Part shown: piece by piece, positions 40,059-50,982 of the stretch | How positions within the stretch are numbered: position 1 is the first letter of the stretch | Layout of the letters: every line of letters starts with the position of its first letter | Assembly (NCBI GenBank): GCA_039105265.1 | Contig: JAPFFF010000048.1 | Span: 186,001-250,000, forward strand | DNA length: 64,000 nucleotides | Direction of reading: 5' to 3' | Source of the DNA: Tritrichomonas musculus | Taxonomy: Eukaryota > Parabasalia > Tritrichomonadida > Tritrichomonadidae | The notes under the pieces: generated by a model | What the model was told of the DNA's origin: nothing | What the model saw: the letters and a program-made list of their open reading frames with translations, nothing else | Databases searched by the model: none | Translations under genes and position numbers: made by a program

Positions 40059-40440
40059 TTACATTTCTACAATATTGGACTTTCCAGGGAATGCACTCTC
40101 TTTGATGCATATTAATGATGATGGAATTGTTATTTGTACCAAAGAAGGACATTCAGCAAAAGCATTTCTTCCAATTGAAGTCACAGAATGAGGGATTGTG
40201 ATCTGTGTTAATGAGAAACAACAAAGGAAAGCATAGCAATCAATTTCTGTTAAAAAAGAAGACTTCAATTGGAAGAACCTGTGTTTATGATGAACATCCA
40301 TTGAAAGTACCAGAACCAATTTTTGTAACAAAAGGAGGAATTAATACATATATAATTGGTGAACATTCACTGAAGGCATCATTACCAATTGAATTACCAA
40401 ATTTATTTCTTGATTGCACATTTATTTTTACTTTTCTAAT
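40059..40440 (-). pseudogene. Fragment of a second BspA-like repeat gene
   Basis: Minus-strand sequence encodes broken LRR_5 units: SLTQITIPHSVTSIGRNAFAE and SLVQITIPSSLICIKESAF at 40,080-40,210, then further units in other frames up to about 40,440 (FGNSIGNDAFSECS). It lies tail to tail with the intact 1551-aa gene. No start or complete domain is present, so it is a remnant of a relative. Confidence 0.75.
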
Positions 40441-41436
40441 TCAAGCTTAAACTGATTTATTTCATTCCTAACAATTTCTTTTTGTTTTTTTTTTTCTTGA
40501 TTAATAATTTCATCATCTTTTTTCTTTTCATCAATATTTTTGTATACTTTTCTATTGATGTAAAAAAAATTTCGATTAAGTAAATCGTATATAAAAGGAT
40601 ACTTCTTATTTCAATAAGCAAAAAACTTCTTATTTATTTCTTGAATGTAACATACAAGTCATCCATTTTTTTTATAACTTTTTAAATGCAAACAAAATTG
40701 AATGAAAAAACGGTTACTATAAAATGTACCTAAATTCCAAAAATCTCAGATATATTCAATTAATCTCAGATATATTCCAATAATTTGAATAGATAATGAT
40801 ATTTGAATTTTTTATTTTTCATTGAAAAAGTAGGAATTTTGAAAGTTTTTTTGAAAAAAAATTGAAAGTCTTTCAGTGAGTTTTCTCAAATATGTCAAAG
40901 AAGAATTAAAACCATCTTTGTGACTTAATGCAATACACAGCAAAAATACAGAATTAATTCATATTCATGAAGGACTTCATATTGAACATAAAATAAACAG
41001 CTGATAATGAAGAAGATCAATTTTTTAGTTGCAGTAAAAAAATCAAATCAATCGAATGCTCCAGAATGTTTATTCTTCTGTCCTTAACAACAAACTATAA
41101 TTGCAATTTTAAGGCCACAATGGAAGTGAATAATCAACGATAATTATGTATCCACTCAGATTCTACGACTGACATTAAAAACATCATACAATATCCACTT
41201 TTATTCACTTTTACAATCAGAAAGAACATTCCACATTTTAGCAATGATCGATGGTTTGAAAAAGTTTAAAAATGCAGATGAAATTTCAAATGAAGATGTG
41301 CTCATCATTAATTTTCGGAAAATGTGAAATCAACACGAAATCGCATTGCTTATAATTCAATAAAAAATAATATAAAATATATAGTTTATTTTGTTTTTAA
41401 TTATTAAAATAAGCTAATTGTCTTATATTTGATTGA
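40441..41436. other. Intergenic region with weak coding traces
   Basis: No intact gene. At about 41,020-41,330 the plus strand shows short protein-like stretches with less AT-rich composition (ERTFHILAMIDGLKKF, NADEISNEDVLIINFRKM). They are broken by stops; perhaps a decayed gene that I cannot name. Confidence 0.35.
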
Positions 41437-42147
41437 TTAATGCTGCTTTTGGCGAATTAATATTGCATTTGGCCTGCTTTTGTTGATCCAGTCAATATTT
41501 GCGGAAGCGAATTGAGTCGAGAAAAATGCAAATTGCGCATTTTGCGGAAGATTCTTTTGCAGCAATTGAATCGTTGCATCGTGCATTTTGGATTTTTTAT
41601 TGATAAGTTCTTCTGCATCTTCAATGACAACAAGATTAACATTTGAAACATCTAAAAATCCTTTTTTGATCGAATAATTAATAGAATTCGGAGTTCCAAA
41701 TATAACTTGAACATCTTTGTCTGGCGGATTTTCATTTTCTTGAGTATTACTGGGGCAAATAGCGACTTTAAATCGAGTATACTTGTTCATTTGTTCAAAG
41801 ATATTGAATTTTTGTATAGAAACATCATTATTTTGGCAGACACAAATTGCTTGAAGGTTATTCTGTTCAAAATTAACATGAAGTAACATTGAAATCATGA
41901 ATGAAATAGTTTTTCCTGATCCAAGAGGTGCTTGTACCATTAAATTTGGCTTTTCATCCGAATTACATAAAGTAGGGATAACTTGGCATTGAATTTGAGT
42001 TGGCTGAATGAAATTCAAATCATCAACAACTTGTAAAATATGGCATGAAGTCGGTCCTGTAATGATTTCATCGAAAGGCTTCATGGGATGTAAAGGGACC
42101 TTTTTATTTCCTTGCTTTATTTCAATAGTGCTATCTTCAATCTGCAT
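41437..42147 (-). CDS. Half-length DBP5-like DEAD-box protein (RecA1 only)
   Basis: A 236-aa protein covering only the first RecA domain of a DEAD-box helicase. Motifs in order are the Q motif (FIQPTQIQ, about 50), Walker A APLGSGKT (about 74-81), GTP (about 151), motif II IEDAEE in place of DEAD, and FSTQFA in place of SAT. The N-terminus resembles DBP5/DDX19 mRNA-export helicases. The frame stops just where RecA2 should begin. With altered motif II and no second domain it cannot be a working helicase. It may be a truncated duplicate or a protein with a new role. Confidence 0.7.
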   Translation of the reverse strand: MQIEDSTIEIKQGNKKVPLHPMKPFDEIITGPTSCHILQVVDDLNFIQPTQIQCQVIPTLCNSDEKPNLMVQAPLGSGKTISFMISMLLHVNFEQNNLQAICVCQNNDVSIQKFNIFEQMNKYTRFKVAICPSNTQENENPPDKDVQVIFGTPNSINYSIKKGFLDVSNVNLVVIEDAEELINKKSKMHDATIQLLQKNLPQNAQFAFFSTQFASANIDWINKSRPNAILIRQKQH

Positions 42148-42324
42148 TTTTTATAATTTGAACTAATTAGGCAAATTTTTTTTTGATAACTTTTTATATG
42201 AGTTCCTAGAAAAATAATTCAATTTCTTTTCAATTTTTTGAGGCAAACTTACTAATTAAATTTCTTTCAAAACTATTAATTAACTCGAAACCCATATAAA
42301 ATAGAAATAAATGATTGATCTGAA

Positions 42325-43939
42325 TCAATCATAATTTAGGTACAATTCATCACATGAATAGCTTTTTATGTTCCTCAAGCTATCAAAGCCAAGCTCTACA
42401 TAATAAATGAAAAAATAAATTTCATTTTCATTATTAATGAGCAACATTTTATTTTTTGGCCCACTTGGATCATATAATGCACAATAGACACAAATAACAA
42501 GTAAACGGTATTCAAATTTATGAACAGACAAAGAATACACATCACTTTCAAGAGATTTAATTTTACAAATCAAATTGTCAATTTCTTTTTCGGAAATATC
42601 TTTTTGAATGCTGAGATTTTTTTCTTCAACTTAATCTCTTATCATATCTAATGTTAATTTACCACATCTCTCATTAAAATGATCACTAAAGAGAAACACA
42701 ATTTTTGCAAGATTTTTTTTGCAATTATACTGCATATCATATGCAAAAGAGCAAAATTCAGATTGAAAATAATCAAAAAAGCATGACTCTCCTCTTGTTA
42801 GAAATTTTCCTTTAATGCAATTCATTATATTATAATTAAATTCAATTTTTATATTAAGGTCAAAATAATCTTCGTCACAAATTTCTTCTTCTTCATTTGT
42901 GCATTCATTTTCGACTTCATTTGTGTCGATATCCAATGATTTTTGTGTAGGTTTTCCAATCCAAAAATTCTCAATATTAATTAATACAAGAGCATTTAAT
43001 TGCTTAAAATATGAATCATTTCTTTTATAATTGATTAAATAAAGTGAAAAAATGTCTTTATATAAGCAATTTTCATTTGAAAAATGATTATAATTTTTGA
43101 AACATTTCATATCATCTGTTTTTTTTTGACCTTATTTTTTTCTTTAAGAAGAGACAAATCAAATTCAAGTCTACAGGATTCATTTTGACAAGTTGAATTT
43201 GACAAAACTTGGATTTTCGTAAATAAATTAACATTTTTATTGAAAATCAAGTTTTCATAGCTTACGCTTGAATTGTTTAATAAGCTGATATAAAAATTTT
43301 CAATTACAACGAGCGTACAAAGCTGAATATCAATTTGAGCAAAATCAGAAATTCGAAAACAATTCTTTCTACAATGAATAAAAGTACAACCAGTGAACAA
43401 TGCTTGACAGTGATCGAGGCACGAGAAGAAATCATCATCACAATTATTTGAAAAAGGTATGTTCTTGAATATTGACTTTGATTGATGTCCGTACACGGTT
43501 ATTGCAGGTGACTGAAATGTATCTGATATATCACAATCATTGAAAAAGCCATTTGAATTAGAAATTTCAATCCCTTTTGTTTTATTAACTGTGAAATTGC
43601 TGATTGCTCAAGTGGAGTAAATATTGAATAAAAAACCGTTAATGTTGATGAATATACATTTATTGTTGATTTTAAACCGCAATGATCATTTTTAACATTT
43701 GAATTTTGAATTGTCAAATCAATTATATAAAATTTGTGAAAATTCAGATATTTCTTTGATATCTGGTTTATATTACTTTCTATAATTTTTGGAGATGCTT
43801 CTTTGTTATATTCTTCAATGCTTTTTCCTATTTCACTCTCTTGAAAATTATAAGAATAATTATTTCTGGTTGGATTCGTAATTTCTTTTTGGCAGGCCAT
43901 TTCATCGATATTTTCTGATAGATAGTCAGTTTGCCTCAA
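42325..43939 (-). pseudogene. Broken beta-helix-type surface protein gene
   Basis: Minus-strand coding sequence occurs in at least three successive frames: 43,939-43,499, 43,496-43,107 and 43,110-42,631, with a last piece at 42,573-42,325. Only one of these pieces begins with ATG. The middle piece shows Cys-rich beta-helix style repeats (CQALFTGCTFIHCRKNCF, NNSSVSYENLIFNKN) as in the Pmp-like proteins of trichomonads. The frame changes at about 43,108 (next to a T run) and 43,498. Once probably a single gene of about 550 codons. Confidence 0.6.
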
Positions 43940-43943
43940 AAAA

Positions 43944-44936
43944 TTGAAAAGAATATTAACATTGATGGAACAATTATCTAAAGGCCAAGTTGGATTAATT
44001 TTTCCTGGTTATGTTTATCCAATGGAAAGTGGAAGAGCACAAGAAAAACAATGCGCTTTATATAATGAAAAACGCGCTATCGCATGGAAATCAACAATTG
44101 ATAAGATTCACAAAAATGGATCATAATTTGTATTCCAAGCTTGACATGCAGGAATTGATGTACTCCATCCACTTGAAAAAAAAAAAAAAGGACCATCAGG
44201 TCTTCCTGGATTATAAGATGTATTATCAATTACTGAAATCGAAGATTTTATTGAAGCTTTCCGTAAATCTGCCCTTTTAGCCAAAAAAGCTGGTGCAGTT
44301 GGAATTGAATTGCACGGTGCTCACGGCTACTTATTTTCAGCATTATTATCTCCATTCTACAATCACCGAACGGAAAAATACGGAAGGTCAGTGGAAGGAA
44401 TGTCACGAATTGTTTCTGAAACGACATAAGTAATCAGAAAAAGTGCAGGTCCCGACTTTTCTATATTAATTAAAATGAACGGAAATGATTTTCTTCCAAG
44501 AGGAGTAACTCATGAACTTGCATCAAAGTATGTTAATCATTTGAAATCAAAAATTGACATGTTTGAAATTTCGTGTGGATACAATGGTATTGCTCTTTTC
44601 CGATCTGACATTTCTAAGAGAAGACTTGTTAACAATACATATGAACTTGACTTCAAAGAAGGATATTGCCTATCCTTTGCCGAAAGAATTAAAAAAGATA
44701 ATCCAGATGCTATTATCGCTGCAGTTGGTGGATACAGGACAGCTTTGATTATGGAAGATGCAGTTACAAACAAGGGAATTGATATTATTTCACTAGCTAG
44801 ACCATTAATTCGTGAACCAAACTTGGTTAAAAAGATCAAAGCAAATCCAAATACAAAATCAGCCTGCATTTCATGCAATTACTGCTTATTTAACGCAGGT
44901 AAAAATCCAAAAGGTTTGTCATGCGACTATCCTTAA
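43944..44936 (+). pseudogene. Old Yellow Enzyme/NADH:flavin oxidoreductase pseudogene
   Basis: Blocks of an OYE-family TIM barrel occur in order. They are LSKGQVGLIFPGYVYP (about 43,975), KIHKNGS (44,105), HAGIDVLHPLEKK (44,147), AGAVGIELHGAHGYLFSALL (44,292) with the substrate-binding HGAH motif, SPFYNHRTEKYGRSVEG, and the final frame 44,475-44,936 (IIAAVGGYRT, GIDIISLARPLIREP, CISCNYCLF). In-frame stops lie near 44,126, 44,150, 44,214 and 44,429, and a short A run shifts the frame near 44,180. About 40 N-terminal residues are missing. It abuts the broken beta-helix gene head to head. Confidence 0.85.
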
Positions 44937-45945
44937 TTATTTCTTGAATAAAATAAATTTTGCACTCAACTATTTTAATTATGAGTTTTTATAAAACTAA
45001 AATAAAGAATTTAATGATAATTATGCTATTTCATATTAAAAGCTACAATTTCCTTTAAAGTTTTGAATATAAGGCTATTTTTTATATACCCAAAAAATCA
45101 ATTCATTTGAATAAGGAATTTTATGTAAGAATTCAAATATTTCAATTCTTGTTTCAAAAGGTATAAAAATCATTTAAATTATTTATTTATAAATATATAT
45201 GCAAAAATACATATTTTTATATGTTTTTATTATTAAATAATAATTATAAAAGTATTTATCCAATAAAAAGTAATTTTTTATGTTCTATAATCCATATTTA
45301 TCAAAAAAGATAATTAAATTATGTAAAAAATGATAATAATATCTGATTTTATAAATTATAAAATATAATAAATACATTAATATTAGATATTTTTAAATTA
45401 TATGGATTTAATATTAAGATATTTTAAAAATAAAATTTATTTTATTTTATTCAAAATTGAATATAACGAATCAAAAGTTCTATTACATTCTTTCAATTAT
45501 CGTTTCACATCCAAAACCTTTTACGATTAAAACTTTTGAATTTTCCTCTTTCGAATTTCAATGTATCATTACATTTATTTCAAATTATAGAATTATATTT
45601 ATGATACTAAAATACTATTTATAAATTCAATTCATATTTTGTTTAAAATTGAAAGATACATCATTTAAAATTCTATGATATTTTTGTATAAATATCATAT
45701 TAATTTATTTATATTTTTATATTTTATTTTTTAATATAAAATAAATAATAATATGAGAATATAAATATTCAATTTAGTTTTGTAAACATCTTTTAAAAAA
45801 CTAAAAAAAAGTACATTTTTTTTATGTCATCTTGTTTAATAGAATTTATTAAGTTTTTTTGCAATAATTATCAGAAAAAAAAAATTATTCTTACTTTTTG
45901 TGAGTAAAGCATATTTTATTTTTTTTTTAGTCTTCACGGTTTTGC
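44937..45945. other. AT-rich intergenic region
   Basis: No gene seen in about 1 kb of very AT-rich DNA. A TCACGG site is found 10 bases before the ATG of the next gene and may be a weak initiator. Confidence 0.5.
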
Positions 45946-48900
45946 ATGGAAAAAGAATATTCATTTGATCTTGATCAGTTTAAGACCCGAGAAAAGATAG
46001 GAGATGGCCCATTGGCTGAAGCTTATCAAGTAAAAGAAAAGAATACCAAAATAATTTATGCCGCTAAGATTTTCCAGAAATCGGTTAGCGAAAGCCTAAA
46101 AGAAAGCAAAAAACTTTTAAAAGAGGTCGTAAACATCACCAAATTTAGGCATCCTTCAGTTTCAAAATTTATTGGTTATAGTCCAAAAGATTTCCAAGGA
46201 AAAAGCAGACCAACAGCAATCATCGAATTCATTACAAAAGGTTCATTAACTAATTTAATATCAAACAAAGATTCTTCAGATATCAAATTAAATGATACTC
46301 AAAAACTTATTTCTCTTTATTCTATAGCCTCTGGAATGTCATTTCTTCACTCAAACGAGATGATCCATTGCCATCTAACTCCAAATAATATTTTATTTAA
46401 CGATAAATTATATCCCAAAATTACCGATTATTTTTTCTCGAAATTTATTTATTTAAATAAAGAGGACGCAAATTTAGCGACTGGAAATAGAGCTGCAATT
46501 CCATATTTGGCTCCAGAAGTATTATCAGATTCTCAATTTTCCAAATCATCAGACGTTTATTCTTTTGCAATCATTGCATACGAACTAGTAACAAACGACG
46601 AACCTTACCCTCAACTATCACCCAAGAAAATCTATCAAAAAGTACAAAATGGAGAAAGACCAGAATTCAATACCTCAAATTCACCTTACCGATCATTAAT
46701 TGAGAAGTGCTGGTCACAAGATCCATCAGAAAGGCCAACATTTGACCAAATTGTTACAGAATTGAAAACAAACGAAGAATTCATTACAGAATCAATTCAA
46801 AAAGAAGAGTATTTGAATTTCATTCAAAAAATTGAAAGCAAGCTCTCAAAAAGTTCCAAAGAAAAAAAGAAAGATAAAGATACAGACAAAAATGACACCA
46901 AAGAGGAAAATATCAATTTGGGCGAGATGAAGCAAGACAAGAAAAAGAAAGACGACGATGACAAGAAGAAGAAGAAGGACATCTCGAAGTCGACAGACTT
47001 GCTCAAAGATGAAAGAGAAAAAGACAAGAAAAAGAAAGACGACGATGACAACAAGAAGAAGAACCTCTCGAAATCGACAGTCTTGCTCAAAGATGAAAGA
47101 GAAAAAGACAAGAAAAAGAAAGACGACGATGACAACAAGAAGAAGAAGGACCTCTCAAAGTCGACAGACTTGCTCAAAGATGAAAGAGAAAAAGACAAGA
47201 AAAAGAAAGACGACGATGACAACAAGAAGAAGAAGAAGGACCTCTCGAAATCGACAGACTTGATCAAAGATGAAAGAGAAAAAGATAAGAAAAAGAAAGA
47301 CGACGATGACAACAACAAGAAGAAGAAGGACCTCTCAAAGTCGACAGACTTGCTCAAAGATGAAAGAGAAAAAGACAAGAAAAAGAAAGACGACGATGAC
47401 AACAAGAAGAAGAAGGACCTCTCGAAATCGACAGACTTGCTCAAAGATGAAAGAGAAAAAGACAAGAAAAAGAAAGACGACGATGACAACAAGAAGAAGA
47501 AGGACCTCTCGAAATCGACAGACTTGCTCAAAGATGAAAGAGAAAAAGACAAGAAAAAGAAAGACGACGATGACAAGAAGAAGAAGGAACTCTCGAAATC
47601 GACAGTCTTGCTCAAAGATGAAAGAGAAAAAGACAAGAAAAAGAAAGACGATACGAGCCTCTACATGTCAACTGGAAACCTTACAAACAAGAAGAAGGAC
47701 AAGAAGAGGAATAGTGATCTCCAAGCTTCTACTTTTAAAATGGACAATAAAGACGAAAATGAAGGCAAGAAGATAGAAGACTCGCCGCTGAAAGAGAACA
47801 AGAAAAAGAAGGAGAAGACAGCTGACGCTAGCGCATACAATTCAACAGGCAACATGAAAAACAAAAAGTCGAAGAGACAATCAACAGACGATCTTCTTGA
47901 AGGCGTTTCAAAGACCGTTGTTCCAGATTCCAAGAAGAAGGACAAGAAGAAGAACAGCGATCTTCAAGCATCGACCTTTGCGATGGACAACGATGACGAT
48001 GCAAAGCAAGACAGCATAGGCATGGATGCCTACAAGACCACGGGTGAACTAAGGCAGCGAAAGAAGAGCAAGAAGCATTCAGACAATGTCAATTTAGCGG
48101 ACACCGTGAGATCATTCACCCCATCTACCAAGAAGGCCATAAGACACAGTGATATGGCCAAGTCATCCAATTACCTGATTGAGTCGGATGGCAATGCCAA
48201 GCGCAAGAAGAATCGTCGCTCAGTTGACTTTGATCTATCCTTCACGAAAGACAAAAAGAAGAAGAAGAATTCATTATTAACAGGCAACCTTTATCAAAAT
48301 GATTCATCTTCATTTGATAAAGAAAACAAGACACAAAAAGCGACTCCAGAAATTAACACAGAAGAGATCTATAAACACGCACTCACTTGCTTGAATGGCG
48401 ATGAAAAGAATCCCCCGAACAAGGAAGAAGCAGCACGAAACTTCAAGATTGCAGCAGACAAATGTCACTCACAAGCGATGTACAATTATGCAAAAATGCT
48501 TGACACTGGTGATGGCATTCCAATTGACAAGAATGAATCATTACGTTACTACCAAATGTCAGTTGAACGAGGCGAACCAAACTCCACATATGAGTATGCA
48601 TTAAAGCTTTATAATGGCGATGAAAATGTAGAAGTCAACAAAGCACAGGCAGCCGAATATTTCAAAGAAGCAGCTAATCAAAAGCATGCTGGATCGATGT
48701 ATTATTGTGGACTCATGAATGAAGAAGGAGATGGAATTCCAGAGAACAAGGAAGAAGCACTTAAATATTACAAGAGTGCAGCAGAACAAGGACATGTTGC
48801 TGCTACAGTTAGTTATGCACGAATGCTTTATAACGGAATTGGTTGTAAAGTTGACAAGAAAGAAGCAGCACGCAAATACAAGATAGCTGCAGATTTAGGT

Positions 48901-50505
48901 CATCAAGAATCAATGATAATATATGCTCGAATGTATGATATAGGCGATGAGGTCCCAGTTGATCAAAAAGAGTCAGTTCAATATTACAAAAAGGCTGCTG
49001 ATGCGGGCGATATCGATGCCATGTTTATCTATGCAAAGAAATTAATGAATGGCGAAAACGGAGTTGTAGCTGATAAAGAAAAGGCAATTGAATATTTTAA
49101 GAAATCAGCCGACTTAGGCCAAGTTCAATCGATGCTGAGTTATTCTCACATTTTAGCGATTGGCGATGGCTGTGAAGTTGACAAAGAGAAAGCTGCACTT
49201 TATTGCAAGAAAGCAGCAGACACAGGAGATACCGAATCTAATTATTTGTATGCAATTAAACTTAAGGCAGGCGATGGTGTTGAATGCGACAAGTCATTGT
49301 CTGCTGAATATTTCAAGAAAGCAGCACAACTTGGCCATGTTGACTCCATGTATATTTACGCCCTCATTGCAGAGACTGGCGATGGAATACCAGTTGACAT
49401 GGAAGATGCAGCTGCCTTTTATAAGAAAGCTGCAGACAATGGCCATGCTGATTCCATGTACAAATACTCAAAGATGACTGACAATGAGAAAGAATCGTAC
49501 AATTACTGGGAATTGGCAATTACACACAAGCAAAAAGACGCACTTTATGATAATGCTCTTTTCATATATGAAGGAAATGTACCAAATAAAGGACACGCTG
49601 AAAGTGCACCTCTCTTTAAACTGGCCGCTGATTGTGGAAATATCAACGCTATGTACAGATATGCCGTGATGTTGGACACCGGTGATGGAATCCCTGTTGA
49701 CAAACGAACGGCAAGTTTCTATTATAAATTTGCTGCTGAAAATGGTCAAAGCGATGCCATTAATAAATACGCATCTATGTTATTCAACGGCGTTGGTGTT
49801 CCTATTGATAAAAAAGGCGCAGTTCGCTTCTTCAAGCTTGGTGCAAATAACGGAAATGCCGAGTGTGCATACAATTACGGAGTGATGTTGATGACGGGCA
49901 ACTTTATTAAAGAAGATAAAAAAGAAGCTGCCAAATATTTCAAAATTGCGGCTGATAAAGGCGATGTTAACTCGATGTTCATTTATGCTGTTATGAATGA
50001 CAACGGTGATGGTATTCAAACAGATAAAAATGAGGCTGCTTGTTACTTCCAAAAAGCAGCGAAAAAAGGCGACGTCGAATCAATGTACAATTTGGCAATG
50101 ATGCTAAAGAAAGGTGACGGAATTGACCCGGATAAATCAATTGCTTTCAAGTACTTTAAGAAAGCGGCTGACCATGGCCATGTTGAAGCTATTTACAATT
50201 GCGCTGTAATGCTCGATTACGCAGTTGGCGTTGAAAAGGATAAAAATTTGGCTATCCAGTATTACAAGAGAGCCGCGGACGCAGGACACCCCGAGGCAAT
50301 GTACGATTACGCACTCAAATTGTACAACGGAGACGTGGTGAAAGTTGACAAGAAAGAGGCTGCAAAATACTACAAAATGGCTGCCGACATGGGACAGAAA
50401 GAGGCAATGTTCAACTACGCACAGATGCTGAAGACCGGTGAAGGCGTAATCATTGATTTGAAGGAGTCTGCTAGATATATGGATATGTCTAAGTTACCTC
50501 ATTAA
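45946..50505 (+). CDS. Pseudokinase, charged-repeat and Sel1-repeat protein, 1519 aa
   Basis: Three parts. Residues 8-275 are a TKL-like kinase domain with the ATP-site Lys (YAAKIF) and YLAPEV. The catalytic loop is H141-C-H-L-T-P-N-N instead of HRD-x-K-x-x-N, and DFG is D161-Y-F, so the catalytic Asp is missing. About 290-780 is an extremely charged Lys/Asp/Glu region with eight near-identical 28-30 residue repeats (unit start KDDDDNKKKKDLSKSTDLL), then weaker repeats. About 805-1515 holds roughly 19 Sel1-like repeats (AAxxYKxAADxGHxxAMYxY). Sel1 arrays bind partner proteins. No signal peptide. A signalling scaffold is the likely role; the family is common in Tritrichomonas-type genomes. Confidence 0.9.
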   Translation: MEKEYSFDLDQFKTREKIGDGPLAEAYQVKEKNTKIIYAAKIFQKSVSESLKESKKLLKEVVNITKFRHPSVSKFIGYSPKDFQGKSRPTAIIEFITKGSLTNLISNKDSSDIKLNDTQKLISLYSIASGMSFLHSNEMIHCHLTPNNILFNDKLYPKITDYFFSKFIYLNKEDANLATGNRAAIPYLAPEVLSDSQFSKSSDVYSFAIIAYELVTNDEPYPQLSPKKIYQKVQNGERPEFNTSNSPYRSLIEKCWSQDPSERPTFDQIVTELKTNEEFITESIQKEEYLNFIQKIESKLSKSSKEKKKDKDTDKNDTKEENINLGEMKQDKKKKDDDDKKKKKDISKSTDLLKDEREKDKKKKDDDDNKKKNLSKSTVLLKDEREKDKKKKDDDDNKKKKDLSKSTDLLKDEREKDKKKKDDDDNKKKKKDLSKSTDLIKDEREKDKKKKDDDDNNKKKKDLSKSTDLLKDEREKDKKKKDDDDNKKKKDLSKSTDLLKDEREKDKKKKDDDDNKKKKDLSKSTDLLKDEREKDKKKKDDDDKKKKELSKSTVLLKDEREKDKKKKDDTSLYMSTGNLTNKKKDKKRNSDLQASTFKMDNKDENEGKKIEDSPLKENKKKKEKTADASAYNSTGNMKNKKSKRQSTDDLLEGVSKTVVPDSKKKDKKKNSDLQASTFAMDNDDDAKQDSIGMDAYKTTGELRQRKKSKKHSDNVNLADTVRSFTPSTKKAIRHSDMAKSSNYLIESDGNAKRKKNRRSVDFDLSFTKDKKKKKNSLLTGNLYQNDSSSFDKENKTQKATPEINTEEIYKHALTCLNGDEKNPPNKEEAARNFKIAADKCHSQAMYNYAKMLDTGDGIPIDKNESLRYYQMSVERGEPNSTYEYALKLYNGDENVEVNKAQAAEYFKEAANQKHAGSMYYCGLMNEEGDGIPENKEEALKYYKSAAEQGHVAATVSYARMLYNGIGCKVDKKEAARKYKIAADLGHQESMIIYARMYDIGDEVPVDQKESVQYYKKAADAGDIDAMFIYAKKLMNGENGVVADKEKAIEYFKKSADLGQVQSMLSYSHILAIGDGCEVDKEKAALYCKKAADTGDTESNYLYAIKLKAGDGVECDKSLSAEYFKKAAQLGHVDSMYIYALIAETGDGIPVDMEDAAAFYKKAADNGHADSMYKYSKMTDNEKESYNYWELAITHKQKDALYDNALFIYEGNVPNKGHAESAPLFKLAADCGNINAMYRYAVMLDTGDGIPVDKRTASFYYKFAAENGQSDAINKYASMLFNGVGVPIDKKGAVRFFKLGANNGNAECAYNYGVMLMTGNFIKEDKKEAAKYFKIAADKGDVNSMFIYAVMNDNGDGIQTDKNEAACYFQKAAKKGDVESMYNLAMMLKKGDGIDPDKSIAFKYFKKAADHGHVEAIYNCAVMLDYAVGVEKDKNLAIQYYKRAADAGHPEAMYDYALKLYNGDVVKVDKKEAAKYYKMAADMGQKEAMFNYAQMLKTGEGVIIDLKESARYMDMSKLPH
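46935..47650. repeat. In-frame 84-90-bp tandem repeat within the Sel1 pseudokinase gene
   Basis: Eight units of 84-90 bp, each encoding a basic/acidic block followed by LSKSTDLLKDEREKDKKK. Unit length changes by multiples of three through extra AAG or AAC codons, so the frame is kept. Unit identity is very high (DLSKSTDLL versus NLSKSTVLL variants alternate), pointing to recent unequal crossing-over or slippage. Confidence 0.92.
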
Positions 50506-50982
50506 AAATTTAATTAATTTTGAATACTTTTTATTTTTTAATTATTTGACTGCTTTATTTTTGAATGTTTGTGAATATTAAATTTAATAGAGGATGTCGG
50601 CGTTTTTTTCTCAGAATTCTCTGTGACTTATTTTTTCCATTCTTAAATCTATCCATATAAATATATATTACATTTTATGTTCATAACAGTTCTTGCACAT
50701 ATTGATATTTTTTTTTTTTTTCATCAATATTTATTTGAGTGAATTTTTACGAAAGGCCAATTATTTCACTTAGATATAACTTTTTGATATATCATCTTCA
50801 ATTTTTGAAAAACTTGGGATATATATCGAATATATTGAAGATGATATATATATATAGATCAACATAAAATTCAGTTGTATATATAAAAATAAAAATAATT
50901 GTCATTTTTTTTTTTTTTTTATTATTAATAATAAAAAAGTTGTATATATATAAAAAATAAAATATAATTGTCATTTTTTTTA
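50506..50982. other. Intergenic region with inverted repeat
   Basis: No gene. It holds a TATATCATCTTCAAT arm (about 50,788-50,802) and its reverse complement (about 50,830-50,845), plus two copies of a GTTGTATATATA to TAATTGTCATTTTTT segment (about 50,873-50,915 and 50,939-50,976) that are close direct repeats. Confidence 0.55.

Noticed and set aside
46824-47636. 270-codon Ser/Phe-rich minus-strand frame
   Set aside because: Antisense of the charged tandem repeat in the Sel1 pseudokinase gene; no ATG context or family.
46958-47776. Arg/Thr-rich plus-strand frames
   Set aside because: Out-of-frame readings of the same 84-90-bp repeat.
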